DNA of 61,044 bases from Natrinema gari JCM 14663 (GTDB taxonomy: Archaea; Halobacteriota; Halobacteria; Halobacteriales; Natrialbaceae): NCBI RefSeq assembly GCF_000337175.1, contig NZ_AOIJ01000039.1:1-61044 (forward strand), in the 5' to 3' direction. The first letter of the stretch is position 1. Each line of letters starts with the position of its first letter. This document shows, in pieces, positions 52,428 through 61,044 of this stretch. The position numbers and the translations under genes are program-made. The notes below the pieces were generated by a model. That model saw only the letters and a list, made by a program, of their open reading frames with translations. It made no database searches and was not told the origin of the DNA.

Positions 52428-52712
52428 ATGAACGAAACCGACGACACGACAGAGACGATGGCCACTGTCAGCCACACCAACCCCTACACGGGACGGACGG
52501 CCGGCCAGCTGTTCAGCCGCGGACCGACCGTCGTAGCGGACGGTGGCGAGCCCGAATCGACCCCGACCGAGACCGACGAGGAGGACGAACAGGCGGAGCG
52601 ACGAACGGAGATGCGCGACGTCGACCACACGCCGCCGCACAGTGCCGACGACGCGAATCGCGTCTTCGAGCGCGGCGTCGAGCACGGCGACACCGTAGAG
52701 GACGAGGAATGA
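52428..52712 (+). CDS. Small acidic protein between ilvC and leuC
   Basis: 94 residues, soluble, Asp/Glu/Thr-rich. SHTNPYTGRTAGQLFSRGPT is the most structured part; the rest (PESTPTETDEEDEQAERRTE) looks disordered. The ATG is 18 bp after the ilvC stop and its stop overlaps the leuC ATG (ATGA at 52709). No family is known to me. The position in the operon suggests a link to isopropylmalate isomerase, but this is inference only. Confidence 0.72.
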   Translation: MNETDDTTETMATVSHTNPYTGRTAGQLFSRGPTVVADGGEPESTPTETDEEDEQAERRTEMRDVDHTPPHSADDANRVFERGVEHGDTVEDEE

Positions 52713-54130
52713 GCGCGGAAACGCTGTACGACAAGGTCTGGGATCGCCATACGGTCACCACGCTCCCGACCGGGCAGGACCAGCTGTTCGTCGGGCTCCA
52801 CCTCATCCACGAGGTGACGAGCCCCCAGGCGTTCGGGATGCTCCGCGAGCGCGACCTCGAGGTCGCCTATCCGGAACTGACCCACGCGACGGTCGACCAC
52901 ATCGTCCCGACGGCCGACCAGTCCCGTCCCTACGAGGAGGACGCGGCCGAGGAGATGATGGCCGAACTCGAAGAGAATGTCCGCGACGCGGGCATTGACT
53001 TCTCGGACCCGACGACGGGCGATCAGGGAATCGTCCACGTCATCGGCCCGGAGCAGGGCCTGACCCAGCCCGGCAAGACGATCGTCTGTGGCGACAGCCA
53101 CACTTCGACCCACGGCGCGTTCGGCGCGCTCGCCTTTGGCATCGGGACCTCCCAGATCCGCGACGTGCTCGCGACGGGCACCGTCGCCATGGAGAAACAG
53201 AAGGTCCGCAAGATCCAGGTCGACGGCGAACTCGGCGACGGCGTCGAAGCGAAGGATATCATCCTCGAGATCATCCGTCGCCTGGGCACCGAGGGCGGCG
53301 TCGGCTACGTCTACGAGTACGCCGGCGAGGCCATCGAGAGTCTGGGCATGGAAGGGCGGATGTCGATCTGTAACATGTCCATCGAGGGCGGCGCTCGCGC
53401 GGGCTACGTCAACCCCGACGAGACCACCTACGAGTGGCTGAAAGAGACGGACTACTTCCAGGAGAATCCGGAGCGCTTCGAGGAACTCAAACCCTACTGG
53501 GAGTCGATCCGATCCGACGAGGACGCCGACTACGACGACGTCGTCCACATCGACGCCGACGAACTCGAGCCGGTCGTCACCTGGGGAACCACGCCCGGAC
53601 AGGGGGTCGGGATTTCCGACCCGATTCCGGAGCCGGAGTCGCTGCCCGCGGAGAAACAGGACACCGCCCGACGCGCGCAGGAACACATGCGCGTCGAGCC
53701 CGGCGAGACGATGGCGGGCTACGACATCGACGTGGCCTTCCTCGGGTCCTGTACCAACGCCCGCCTGCCTGACCTGCGACGCGCGGCCCGGATCGTCGAG
53801 GGTCGGGAAGTCGCAGACGACGTCCGCGCGATGGTCGTCCCCGGCAGCCAGCGCGTTCAGGAGGCCGCCGCGGAGGAAGGGCTCAAGGACACCTTCGAGG
53901 AGGCCGGCTTCGAGTGGCGCAACGCCGGCTGTTCGATGTGTCTGGGGATGAACGAGGACCAACTCGAGGGCGACGAGGCCTGTGCCTCTTCCTCGAACCG
54001 GAACTTCGTCGGTCGACAGGGCTCGAAGGACGGGCGGACCGTCCTGATGAACCCGCGGATGGTCGCGGCGGCAGCGATCACCGGGGAAGTCTCCGACGTA
54101 CGCGATCTGAAGGAGGTGACCTCGGTATGA
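52709..54130 (+). CDS. leuC: 3-isopropylmalate dehydratase large subunit
   Basis: 473 residues. Aconitase-family features: TVCGDSHTSTHGAFGALAFG in the form IVCGDSHTSTHG, FLGSCTNARLPDLRRAARIV and NAGCSMCLGMNEDQL give the three cysteines of the [4Fe-4S] cluster. With LeuD it isomerises 2- to 3-isopropylmalate. The ATG and stop both lie in ATGA overlaps, with the small acidic protein and leuD respectively. Confidence 0.97.
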   Translation: MSAETLYDKVWDRHTVTTLPTGQDQLFVGLHLIHEVTSPQAFGMLRERDLEVAYPELTHATVDHIVPTADQSRPYEEDAAEEMMAELEENVRDAGIDFSDPTTGDQGIVHVIGPEQGLTQPGKTIVCGDSHTSTHGAFGALAFGIGTSQIRDVLATGTVAMEKQKVRKIQVDGELGDGVEAKDIILEIIRRLGTEGGVGYVYEYAGEAIESLGMEGRMSICNMSIEGGARAGYVNPDETTYEWLKETDYFQENPERFEELKPYWESIRSDEDADYDDVVHIDADELEPVVTWGTTPGQGVGISDPIPEPESLPAEKQDTARRAQEHMRVEPGETMAGYDIDVAFLGSCTNARLPDLRRAARIVEGREVADDVRAMVVPGSQRVQEAAAEEGLKDTFEEAGFEWRNAGCSMCLGMNEDQLEGDEACASSSNRNFVGRQGSKDGRTVLMNPRMVAAAAITGEVSDVRDLKEVTSV

Positions 54131-54762
54131 CGGACGAGGTCGAGATTCCGGCAGTCGACTCCGTTTCGGGGTCGGGCGTCCCGATCCGGGGCAACGACAT
54201 CGACACCGACCAGATCATTCCCGCACGGTTCATGAAGGTCGTCACCTTCGACGGGCTGGGTGAGTTCGCGTTCTTCGATCTGCGGTTCGATGACGACGAC
54301 GCCCAGAAGGAGCACCCGTTCAACGAGGACCGCTATCAGGACTCCTCGGTACTGGTCGTCAACAGCAACTTCGGCTGTGGCTCCTCGCGCGAGCACGCCC
54401 CGCAGGCGCTGATGCGCTGGGGGATCGACGCGATCATCGGCGAGAGCTTCGCCGAAATCTTCGCCGGCAACTGTCTGGCGCTTGGCATCCCAACCGTCAC
54501 AGCAGACAGCGAGACGATCGAAGCCCTCCAGGACTGGGTCGACGCGAACCCCGACGGCGAACTCGAGATCGATGTCGAGGCCGAGGAAGTGACCTACGGC
54601 GATCGGACCATCGATGTCACCGTCGACGATGCCCAGCGGAAGGCCCTCGTGGAGGGCGTCTGGGACACGACGGCGCTGATGAAGTCCAACGCGGACGCAG
54701 TCCGCGAGACGACTCGAGCGTTGCCCTACGTCGACGACGCGGCGATTCCCGAAGCGGAGTAG
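54127..54762 (+). CDS. leuD: 3-isopropylmalate dehydratase small subunit
   Basis: 211 residues. GNDIDTDQIIPARFMKVVTF and the swivelling-domain loop NSNFGCGSSREHAPQALMRW are diagnostic. It completes the isomerase with LeuC. After the stop, GCACTC-ACCCGCTC-GAGTGC (54768-54787) could form a hairpin ahead of T-rich DNA and end the transcript. leuB, usually next, is displaced by 4.4 kb. Confidence 0.96.
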   Translation: MTDEVEIPAVDSVSGSGVPIRGNDIDTDQIIPARFMKVVTFDGLGEFAFFDLRFDDDDAQKEHPFNEDRYQDSSVLVVNSNFGCGSSREHAPQALMRWGIDAIIGESFAEIFAGNCLALGIPTVTADSETIEALQDWVDANPDGELEIDVEAEEVTYGDRTIDVTVDDAQRKALVEGVWDTTALMKSNADAVRETTRALPYVDDAAIPEAE

Positions 54763-54767
54763 TCTCG

Positions 54768-54787
54768 CACTCACCCGCTCGAGTGCG
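54768..54787 (+). terminator. Possible terminator after leuD
   Basis: GCACTC and GAGTGC (6 bp) around an 8-nt loop, followed by the T-rich TTTGATCGATTTATTATTC. Position directly after the last gene of the ilv-leu operon supports it; stem strength is modest. Confidence 0.4.
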
Positions 54788-54887
54788 GGCTTTGATCGAT
54801 TTATTATTCATAAGAAATTTAATACTTCTGAGCGGTCGCTACAGAGGCGAAGAAGACTGGGTACCGCGTCAGCGGTGCGGACACGAA

Positions 54888-55610
54888 TAATTCTGCTTGA
54901 TCTGTTTGGGTCGGAATCGGTCGCAGCGGATCTATTGGAGCAAGTTCGCTGATGTGAAGGTATTACCTGACCACATTACCGTCCTGACCGAACAGTCAGA
55001 AACGGAAGTTACAGAGATTTTCAACAGTATTTGTGTGATGATTTCGATCACATCTTCAGGACGATTCACGGGCGCATCGAGCGCCCTGTCGAACCGCTCG
55101 ATGCGCCTTCTCTCGATCTCGTTAGACTGGTCTAAGTTGATAAAGTGTAGTCTCTGCCGGAAAAGAGGACGCGAGCGCGACCAGATGTCGCGCTCGCGTG
55201 GCTTGTCTACATGTGGACGAAGTTCGTACGGAAGCGACAAACCACCCGTGTTCATTCTTGCTGATCGTGGTACCAGCGACCGCTACGTAATTTCGATGAA
55301 AGCCGCAGACGAATCGAAGGTTCGGCTCCTGCTGGCCGACTGCCAGCAGAAGTCGCTAACCTTCTTTACTGATGGCTTTTGAGCGTACGAACCGCTTGAG
55401 GGGGATGATGAATTCGACCGGGAATACGTTGTCCATGGTGACGGCGAATACGCTGATGACAAGGTCCATATCAATACCTGCGGGGCCACTGTCGCGTCAG
55501 CGACGCGCGGCTTTTGTCCCATCAGGCATCGCTAAAAACAAGTTGACGAAATATCTTAGAGCGGTCCAACCCCGGTCGGGAATTATATCAAAAACCGGGA
55601 CGACTACGTA
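54888..55610 (+). mobile_element. IS1595-type (ISH4-like) transposase remnant
   Basis: Pieces of one transposase appear in changing frames: DKPPVFILADRGTSDRYVIS, LTFFTDGF followed by an in-frame TGA, then AYEPLEGDDEFDREYVVHGD, GEYADDKVHINTCGA, and near 55530 AKNKLTKYLRAVQPR. This order (TDGF.Y.PL...EYVVHG.GEYADDxVHxNTCE..., K.KL..YLRAFQLRR) is that of haloarchaeal IS1595-family transposases. At least three frameshifts or stops; no terminal repeats located. Inactive. Confidence 0.65.
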
Positions 55611-56133
55611 AGAACGTTGATTAATACACACTCTAGTTGATTTGAGTAGACTGGGATCGTTTCTACTCGTGGTGGCTTGAGTTCCGTAACATAGAAATCT
55701 GTGTGGATGTGTTGAAGTTCACTTCTTGGGGTGTTATGAGCAGGTGATCTGCGAACCCCCGCAGTAATTTCATCTGTATACTTATCATGAGTTTCATGTC
55801 GGGTTCTAAAGTAAGGAACTGGAATATCAACTATGGTTGATCATTTCTTTTTGTCATCAAAATATCTGTCTATTCTAAGCGGGTAATTCTGTATTTCAGT
55901 CTGTGAATTTGGAACACGATGAATATATCTCTAACAAGTAGTGCGAAAGTGATATAATCAGGTGGAATAACTGTCCAATTTGGCTAAATCAATCTAATTT
56001 TCGCTTGCTGTTGGTGAGGTAACGGTGTCGTTTCCCTGGTTTACCGGTAGGGACGTTGGAACCGATCGTAGAGTCGGATAGGGAAATTGGATCACCGATG
56101 ACATTCTCGGCTAGTTATTAAATATCACAGAGG
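55611..56133. other. AT-rich stretch without a recognisable gene
   Basis: 523 bp, far more AT-rich than the chromosome average, with stops in all frames. Likely transferred or decayed DNA between the transposase remnant and the lipoprotein gene. Nothing specific is seen. Confidence 0.5.
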
Positions 56134-56631
56134 CTATCTCGAAATATTTGTAAAGTATTCGGTCTTTTCTCTGTATTTTTGGACCTTTTTAGGATCTATC
56201 CGCTCGACCGACCAGATGAGTGATTCACCATTGGGATGGACATGTCCGTATAGTCCAATATATTCACTTTCTTCAGTAGCTTCACCAATCGTAGAGAACT
56301 GTTTGTCTATTCCACTGATCTCTCCCGTCACTTCGAAATATTCCGCTTTCTCCTCCCAAATATTAGGTACATACTCTTGATACGGTGGTATCGAGGTATT
56401 ATCTATGTCCTTCCCGTGTTGATTTGATTCTATCGTTATCGTTTCAGCTACCGGTTCTGACTCGGCAGCACGAATCATCACTGTTATATCTACACTTTCA
56501 CCATACATATTTATTATTGATATGTATATTAATCGTACCTCTTCGGAAATTAGGTGCGAAGCACAACCGGCAGTACTCGATATAAGTCCGACAGCAGCTT
56601 TTCCAAGTAGATTTCTTCTTCTGGAATCCAT
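56134..56631 (-). CDS. Small lipoprotein of the AT-rich island
   Basis: 165 residues. MDSRRRNLLGKAAVGLISST continues to a lipobox (TAGC), so it is a Tat-type exported lipoprotein. The mature part is beta-rich (LIYISIINMYGESVDITVMI, PVAETITIESNQHG), without known motifs; similar folds occur in haloarchaeal surface proteins of unknown role. AT-rich codon use unlike the chromosome suggests transfer. Just upstream on its strand is the Tat-exported 325-residue gene. Confidence 0.65.
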   Translation of the reverse strand: MDSRRRNLLGKAAVGLISSTAGCASHLISEEVRLIYISIINMYGESVDITVMIRAAESEPVAETITIESNQHGKDIDNTSIPPYQEYVPNIWEEKAEYFEVTGEISGIDKQFSTIGEATEESEYIGLYGHVHPNGESLIWSVERIDPKKVQKYREKTEYFTNISR

Positions 56632-56715
56632 TTGAATAAGAGTTGTATTTGACCCACACTATAATAGATATATTGATTGTGATTCCTATGATATTCTATT
56701 TTAATTATATATGAA

Positions 56716-57693
56716 TTACTTATTTGGGTTAAAAGTTACGTCACATTCGACAGAGGCATTTTTGCTCCAGTATAATTTTTCATCATTCTTCACTGACCGT
56801 TGCATAAGGATTGGTGGAACGCCTTCTTCCATCATTTTCTTTGTTTCATTAGGCTTAATGGGTACGATACCGTGATCTCTGAGTTCAGACTTACTTAACG
56901 ACTCTATACGAGATTGGCCCGCGGATTGGGAAGTTCCACTGTATGTTGTTGGTGGGAGACCTCCATTTGAAAATTGGAGTTGATATTCGGCCTCGGACTC
57001 CCACGCAGAATACGAGGGATCGATTTTACTATTTACCGTCATATATGTAACTGGGCAACTGTCTTCACATATTTCTTGATCAACAACCAGCCAAGAATAA
57101 TGCGAAACAGATTGGCGTCCGGCCCACCACGATTCACTCCACTTGATTCTATCAGAAGATCCAGAGTCAAAGTCTCCAGATGAAGTATATGCATCATAAA
57201 GTCCAGAGAAAAATGAATAGGGCGGTGCAAATTGTCCGATTGCGAATTCGACTGTCGATTTTGCAATTTCGTCCACATTTCCCCCGTCCCCATCAGAAAC
57301 ATTGGTCCACTTCCATATCGCCTCAGACGAATTTGGTTTCAGATTGAACTCACCTGCTCCGTGATCTGCTAATTCTGCTTCCAAGGAATGACCTTCAATG
57401 CCGAACGATCCTTGCCCGTGCGGTGTTATGTTTGTCCAGCAACTACAAACGTCAAAAACGTATTCTTCGCGATCCCCTATCGGTCTAGAAACTGTATTTG
57501 ATCCCCAGAATCTCAAAACAGATGAGAGAACCATATCAGCGTCCTCGTCTCCGCCAACTTTTCCAGGATCATAACATTTCCACTGATCTTTGTAATCGTG
57601 ATCATCAGCTGCAGCGTGCGAAGCGAGTCCAGTACCTGCGATTATTGATGCTGACGTTCCAACCGTGTGCATGAACTTTCTACGGTTCGCCAT
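56716..57693 (-). CDS. Tat-exported protein of unknown function, possibly halocin-precursor-like
   Basis: 325 residues. NRRKFMHTVGTSASIIAGTG with LASHAAA is a twin-arginine signal with a probable Ala-x-Ala cleavage site. The mature protein has four cysteines in two pairs (DVCSCW, EICEDSCPVTY) and one later Cys (VECDVTF). The overall order, with a conserved hydrophobic centre (VEFAIGQFAPPYSFFSGLYD) and an L..HGIVPIKPNE segment, recalls the halocin C8 precursor family, but there is no Cys-rich C-terminal peptide. Low GC. Function unproven. Confidence 0.6.
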   Translation of the reverse strand: MANRRKFMHTVGTSASIIAGTGLASHAAADDHDYKDQWKCYDPGKVGGDEDADMVLSSVLRFWGSNTVSRPIGDREEYVFDVCSCWTNITPHGQGSFGIEGHSLEAELADHGAGEFNLKPNSSEAIWKWTNVSDGDGGNVDEIAKSTVEFAIGQFAPPYSFFSGLYDAYTSSGDFDSGSSDRIKWSESWWAGRQSVSHYSWLVVDQEICEDSCPVTYMTVNSKIDPSYSAWESEAEYQLQFSNGGLPPTTYSGTSQSAGQSRIESLSKSELRDHGIVPIKPNETKKMMEEGVPPILMQRSVKNDEKLYWSKNASVECDVTFNPNK

Positions 57694-57807
57694 ATTTCAA
57701 TTATAGCTTAAATCCTATAATATATATATTTTGCTATTTTAGAAGCAAAAAGATAGTTGCCGTCGGCAGGAGCACGGGCGTGCAACGGTGACAACCTATA
57801 ACACGGA

Positions 57808-58992
57808 CTACGCCGGGAGTTGCGTCGCGTTTGACTCGATTCGAGTCAGTTGTTTGCCTCTCGGTCCGGCGACTTCCAGCAGGTCTGCGGTATCGTCTTC
57901 GAGAAAGTCCGAGGGGAGGTGACCCTGTTCGTAGTTGGTGACAACCGTTTCGAGCACCTTGAGCGCAGATGCTGCGGTTTCGGCGGTATCGTAGTGTTTC
58001 GGATGGCTGTTCTCAGTTAGCGTCGCGACTCTCGCTGCAAGCGTGTCATTGGCGATCGCCTGATCGCGGACGGATTCATCCAAACAGGTCGCGAGTTTCT
58101 CGCGTGTCTCGAGGCACGCTTCGTACTGATCGAGCCATTCCTCCATTGCTTCGAGTCCCGTGATGGCCATCTGTGCGCCCTGCAGCGTCGACAGATCGTA
58201 GTCAAGATCGATATCGATCGTCACCGGTTCGGGCGTCCGATACCGTAGCTTCTGGTATCGCTCCGAGAGTTGTTCGAAGCGAGCGTTTGCGATGGCCTGC
58301 GTTTCCAGCGCGTCGTCGATGACGCGACTAACCGAGTCCACTGGTGTCACTGCCCCGGCCCAGACGACGGATGCATATAGCGTGAGGATAGTCCACTCCT
58401 CGACGGTGAACGCGGGTACCAATCCCAACGCATACGCAACGATGCCGACGACCACTGGTGTACTAAGTCCAACAAAACTCACCAACGAAACCTGCTGTGG
58501 CGTGTTTCCGATCGCCATCCAGAAGTTCGACTTGTTGAATCGGTAGAGGAACACGATACCGATGACGGTGAGTCCCAACATACCCGATAAATCGGACAAG
58601 AACGAGACGAGATAGTACAGGACAACCGCCATAATGGCGGTAGCTAACGTCAAAACGTAGGTCATTACGTTCTTTACCGCTGGATGCTCGCTTGCCAGTC
58701 CCGCAGGTGCCCGGAGCCCAAACATGACCCACGCCACGAAAGAACTAGCCCCTACCATCCCGGTTGCGAAGGCGGCTACCGACACTGGCGAGTGAAGGTC
58801 AGCGATCGGAAACGGCGGGCTGAGCGTGTCGACCGGTCCGAGAGCTAATAGTAATGTCGTTCCGAGCAGAAGACCGCCGAAAAGCGAGGCGATCATAGAG
58901 GCTACGACGGTGTACCGTGGATAGAAGTCACCGAACGCAATTCCTTTCAAAATTGCAATCTGTGATTGATCTTGGTATGATTCAGGCATCAT
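57808..58992 (-). CDS. Six-pass membrane protein with cytoplasmic helical domain, unknown function
   Basis: 394 residues from ATG 58992 (an ATG at 59007 adds five). The N-terminal two thirds hold about six membrane helices (YTVVASMIASLFGGLLLGTT, VTYVLTLATAIMAVVLYYL-like, GIVAYALGLVPAF). From about residue 235 on it is soluble and helical (FEQLSERYQKLRYR, AMEEWLDQYEACLETREKLA). No family is recognised. GC is intermediate. It is the last gene of the island before leuB, on the opposite strand. Confidence 0.65.
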   Translation of the reverse strand: MMPESYQDQSQIAILKGIAFGDFYPRYTVVASMIASLFGGLLLGTTLLLALGPVDTLSPPFPIADLHSPVSVAAFATGMVGASSFVAWVMFGLRAPAGLASEHPAVKNVMTYVLTLATAIMAVVLYYLVSFLSDLSGMLGLTVIGIVFLYRFNKSNFWMAIGNTPQQVSLVSFVGLSTPVVVGIVAYALGLVPAFTVEEWTILTLYASVVWAGAVTPVDSVSRVIDDALETQAIANARFEQLSERYQKLRYRTPEPVTIDIDLDYDLSTLQGAQMAITGLEAMEEWLDQYEACLETREKLATCLDESVRDQAIANDTLAARVATLTENSHPKHYDTAETAASALKVLETVVTNYEQGHLPSDFLEDDTADLLEVAGPRGKQLTRIESNATQLPA

Positions 58993-59183
58993 TTTCCCCA
59001 CATTCAATAATCACTGTAAAGACTTTTGACTTAGGGTGAAAATTACTAAACTATTATATTTATGCCAGTCAATGGCGGTCAAAAGGCACATTCTCATCGC
59101 CGCGTCCAGTTAGGATCCGCCCGATACGATCGGCTGGATTCGAAATCGAATCACTTTCGATCTCCCGCTGCCACCGCTACACC

Positions 59184-60164
59184 GTGACTCACCAAATCGC
59201 CGTTATTCCGGGCGACGGGATCGGACGGGAAGTGACACCCGCCGCGGTCGAAGTGCTCGAGTCCCTCGAGATCGACTTCGAGTTCGTCGAGGCCGACGCG
59301 GGCGATGCGGTACAGGCGGAGACCGGCGAGGCGCTGCCCCAGGAGACCTACGACCTCGCGGCGTCGGCCGACGCGACGCTGTTCGGCGCGGCCGGCGACA
59401 CCGCGGCGGACGTCATCCTGCCGCTTCGTACCGCGGTCGACTCGTTCGTCAACATCCGCCCCGCGAAGGCCTATCCCGGTATCGACGCGGTGCGTCCCGA
59501 GACGGACCTAGTCTTCCTCCGGGAGAACACCGAGGGCGTCTACGCGGGCCACGAGGACCGCCTGACGCAGGATGTCTCGACGCTTACCCGCGTCGTCACC
59601 GAGTCGGCCTCGGAACGGCTCGCCGAGTTCGCCTGCGAGTACGTCGACGGCGACGACCACGACGGCTTCTCGATCGTGCACAAGGCGAACGTCATGCGCG
59701 AGACGGACGGCCTCTTCCGCGACACGGTTAAGAGCGTCGCCGACGAGCACGGCGTCGAGACCGAGGAGGTCCTGATGGACGCCTTCGCGACGCGGGTCTG
59801 TCTCGACCCCGAACAGTTCGACGTGGTCGTCTGCCCGAACCTCGCGGGCGATGTCCTCTCGGACCTCGCGGCCGGCCTCGTCGGCGGCCTCGGTCTCCTC
59901 CCCAGTGCCAACGTCGGCCCCGATCGCGCCCTGTTCGAACCCGTCCACGGCACCGCACCCGACATCGCCGGACAGGGGATCGCGAACCCCGCCGCGACGA
60001 TCATTTCCGCCGCGATGCTGCTCAAGTACCTCGGTTACGACGAGGCGAGCGCGGCCGTCCACGACGCGGTCGAAGCGACGCTCGAGAACGGACCGCGGAC
60101 GCCGGATCTGGGCGGCGACGCCACGACCGCGGACGTGACTGCGGCGATCATCGACCGACTGTAA
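59184..60164 (+). CDS. leuB: 3-isopropylmalate dehydrogenase
   Basis: 326 residues with a GTG start. [55 protein letters not shown] and [19 protein letters not shown] are the substrate, metal and cofactor sites of the LeuB/isocitrate-dehydrogenase family. It oxidatively decarboxylates 3-isopropylmalate with NAD. In related genomes leuB follows leuCD directly; here a 4.4-kb AT-rich island intervenes. A TATA-like CTATTATATTTATG near 59051-59064 may now serve it. Closely related isocitrate-type enzymes are the alternative, unlikely in this context. Confidence 0.93.
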   Translation: MTHQIAVIPGDGIGREVTPAAVEVLESLEIDFEFVEADAGDAVQAETGEALPQETYDLAASADATLFGAAGDTAADVILPLRTAVDSFVNIRPAKAYPGIDAVRPETDLVFLRENTEGVYAGHEDRLTQDVSTLTRVVTESASERLAEFACEYVDGDDHDGFSIVHKANVMRETDGLFRDTVKSVADEHGVETEEVLMDAFATRVCLDPEQFDVVVCPNLAGDVLSDLAAGLVGGLGLLPSANVGPDRALFEPVHGTAPDIAGQGIANPAATIISAAMLLKYLGYDEASAAVHDAVEATLENGPRTPDLGGDATTADVTAAIIDRL

Positions 60165-60214
60165 GCGACGGATCGCTCGCCGTTTTTTAGTGGCCCGCGA
60201 CCGCCGACGGGTGT

Positions 60215-61044
60215 ATGGATCGGAACGACAGGGCAGTGACCGCCTTTGCCATGCTCGGCCACGCCGCGTTCCACACCTACGAACTGGTGATCCCGATCTT
60301 CGTCGTCAGTTGGCTCGAGGCGTTCTCGACGACGCCGGCGTTTCTCGGCGGCATCGTCGGCGCGAGCTACGCCCTGATCGGCGTCGGCGCGCTCCCGACG
60401 GGGCTGCTGGCAGACCGGGTCAGTTCCAAGCGGCTCATCCTCGCCTGTCTGCTCGGGATGGGCGGTGCCTTCGCGCTCGTCGCCGTCGCTCCGACCGTCG
60501 CCGTCCTGACGGTCGGATTGCTGCTGTGGGGCGCGGCGGCGAGCCTCTATCATCCGGCGGGCCTGGCGCTGCTCAGCCGCGGGACGAAAGAACGGGGCAC
60601 CGCCTTCGCGTACCACGGCGCTGCGGGTAACGTCGGCGTCGCGACCGGGCCGTTGCTCGCGGCAGTCCTGTTGGCGTTCGTCGACTGGCGGACCGTCGCC
60701 GCGTTGCTCTTCGTGCCGGTCCTCATCGCCGCGGTCGTCGGGGCGCGACTGGAGTTCGACGAGACCGCCGGTACCTCGGCTCGCGGTGCGGACGACGCCG
60801 GCACGGTTGGCGAGGGACCGCGCGGTCTCGCGGCGTTTCTCGCGGGTTCGCGGCGGCTGTTTACCGTCGGCTTCGGTCTCGTCTTCGCGATCGGTATCCT
60901 CTATGGCCTCTACTACCGGGCGGCGTTTACCTTCCTGCCGGACATTCTGGCGGCCCTGCCGCTGCTCGACCCGATCACGGTCGTCGGCCGCTCGTTCGAC
61001 CCCAGCCAGTACGTCTACTCGGGACTCCTGCTCGTCGGCGGGAT
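60215..61044 (+). CDS. MFS transporter (3' end outside window)
   Basis: First 276 residues of a major-facilitator protein. Eight or more helices are visible; the motif-A loop after helix 2 is LADRVSSKRLILA (GxLaDrxgrkxxl type), and AAASLYHPAGLALLSRGTKE belongs to the fourth helix region. Substrate unknown. It lies 50 bp after leuB on the same strand and may be co-transcribed. Confidence 0.85.
   Translation, partial: MDRNDRAVTAFAMLGHAAFHTYELVIPIFVVSWLEAFSTTPAFLGGIVGASYALIGVGALPTGLLADRVSSKRLILACLLGMGGAFALVAVAPTVAVLTVGLLLWGAAASLYHPAGLALLSRGTKERGTAFAYHGAAGNVGVATGPLLAAVLLAFVDWRTVAALLFVPVLIAAVVGARLEFDETAGTSARGADDAGTVGEGPRGLAAFLAGSRRLFTVGFGLVFAIGILYGLYYRAAFTFLPDILAALPLLDPITVVGRSFDPSQYVYSGLLLVGG

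Noticed and set aside
52484-53962. 492-codon minus-strand frame opposite leuC
   Set aside because: Antisense shadow of leuC with no recognisable motif or promoter.

Overview
The window is a piece of a haloarchaeal chromosome. GC is high, the proteins are strongly acidic, basal TATA boxes lie about 27 bp ahead of leaderless starts, and all recognisable pathways are typical of Halobacteria (Agl N-glycosylation, GlpABC/GlpK, Taw1, small haloarchaeal hypothetical proteins). The codon usage and gene set suggest a Natrinema/Haloterrigena-like member of the Natrialbales, but the species cannot be fixed from sequence alone. Most of the window is ordinary, tightly packed chromosome. Three AT-rich scars (about 34.8-38.9 kb, 54.8-59.1 kb and, more weakly, 16.2-18.1 kb) hold decayed transposons and fragments.

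Layout. 0-10 kb: a surface-glycan locus on the + strand with two GT-B glycosyltransferases, three sulfatase-like enzymes and one nucleotide-pyrophosphatase-like enzyme of the alkaline phosphatase superfamily, a polysaccharide pyruvyl transferase-like protein and a flippase. It is interrupted by an initiator tRNA-Met gene and a degenerate copy of it. 10-18 kb: housekeeping and regulatory genes on the - strand (DICT-domain protein, Taw1, a Tat lipoprotein, a membrane-anchored winged-helix regulator, phosphoglycolate phosphatase, a MaoC-like protein, a winged-helix/zinc-ribbon pair). 18-25.5 kb: glycerol catabolism, with glpK and a membrane protein on the - strand divergent from glpABC on the + strand. 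25.5-29 kb: an Orc1/Cdc6-like ATPase with a damaged P-loop, then a CHAT (caspase-like) protease gene convergent with a 44-codon single-pass membrane peptide. This is the best candidate in the window for an under-described system.

29.6-42.4 kb: the N-glycosylation (agl) cluster: aglB oligosaccharyltransferase, aglG, a GT-B transferase, a flippase, a GT2 enzyme, aglF, aglM and aglJ. Together they make UDP-sugar precursors, build the dolichol-linked glycan, flip it and transfer it to protein. A dead IS6-type element carrying an 86-bp MITE-like insertion sits inside it, next to a fragment of a second flippase gene. 42.4-47 kb: small conserved haloarchaeal genes. 47.3-54.8 kb: branched-chain amino-acid synthesis (leuA, ilvB, ilvN, ilvC, a small acidic protein, leuC, leuD). 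ilvB is preceded by a short leader ORF rich in Ile/Val/Leu codons and a hairpin over its stop codon. 54.8-59.1 kb: an AT-rich island that separates leuD from leuB and carries an IS1595-type transposase remnant, a lipoprotein, a Tat-exported protein and a membrane protein. The window ends with leuB and the start of an MFS transporter.

Several features show only on close reading: 24- and 30-codon ORFs that bridge neighbouring cistrons with ATGA overlaps at both ends, an apparent G6 frameshift at the start of leuA, a paired 39-bp operator-like element upstream of two - strand genes, and several unlisted small genes (46-aa zinc ribbon, 45-aa ribbon-helix-helix-like protein, 44-aa membrane peptide). 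No rRNA, CRISPR array or intact insertion sequence was seen.
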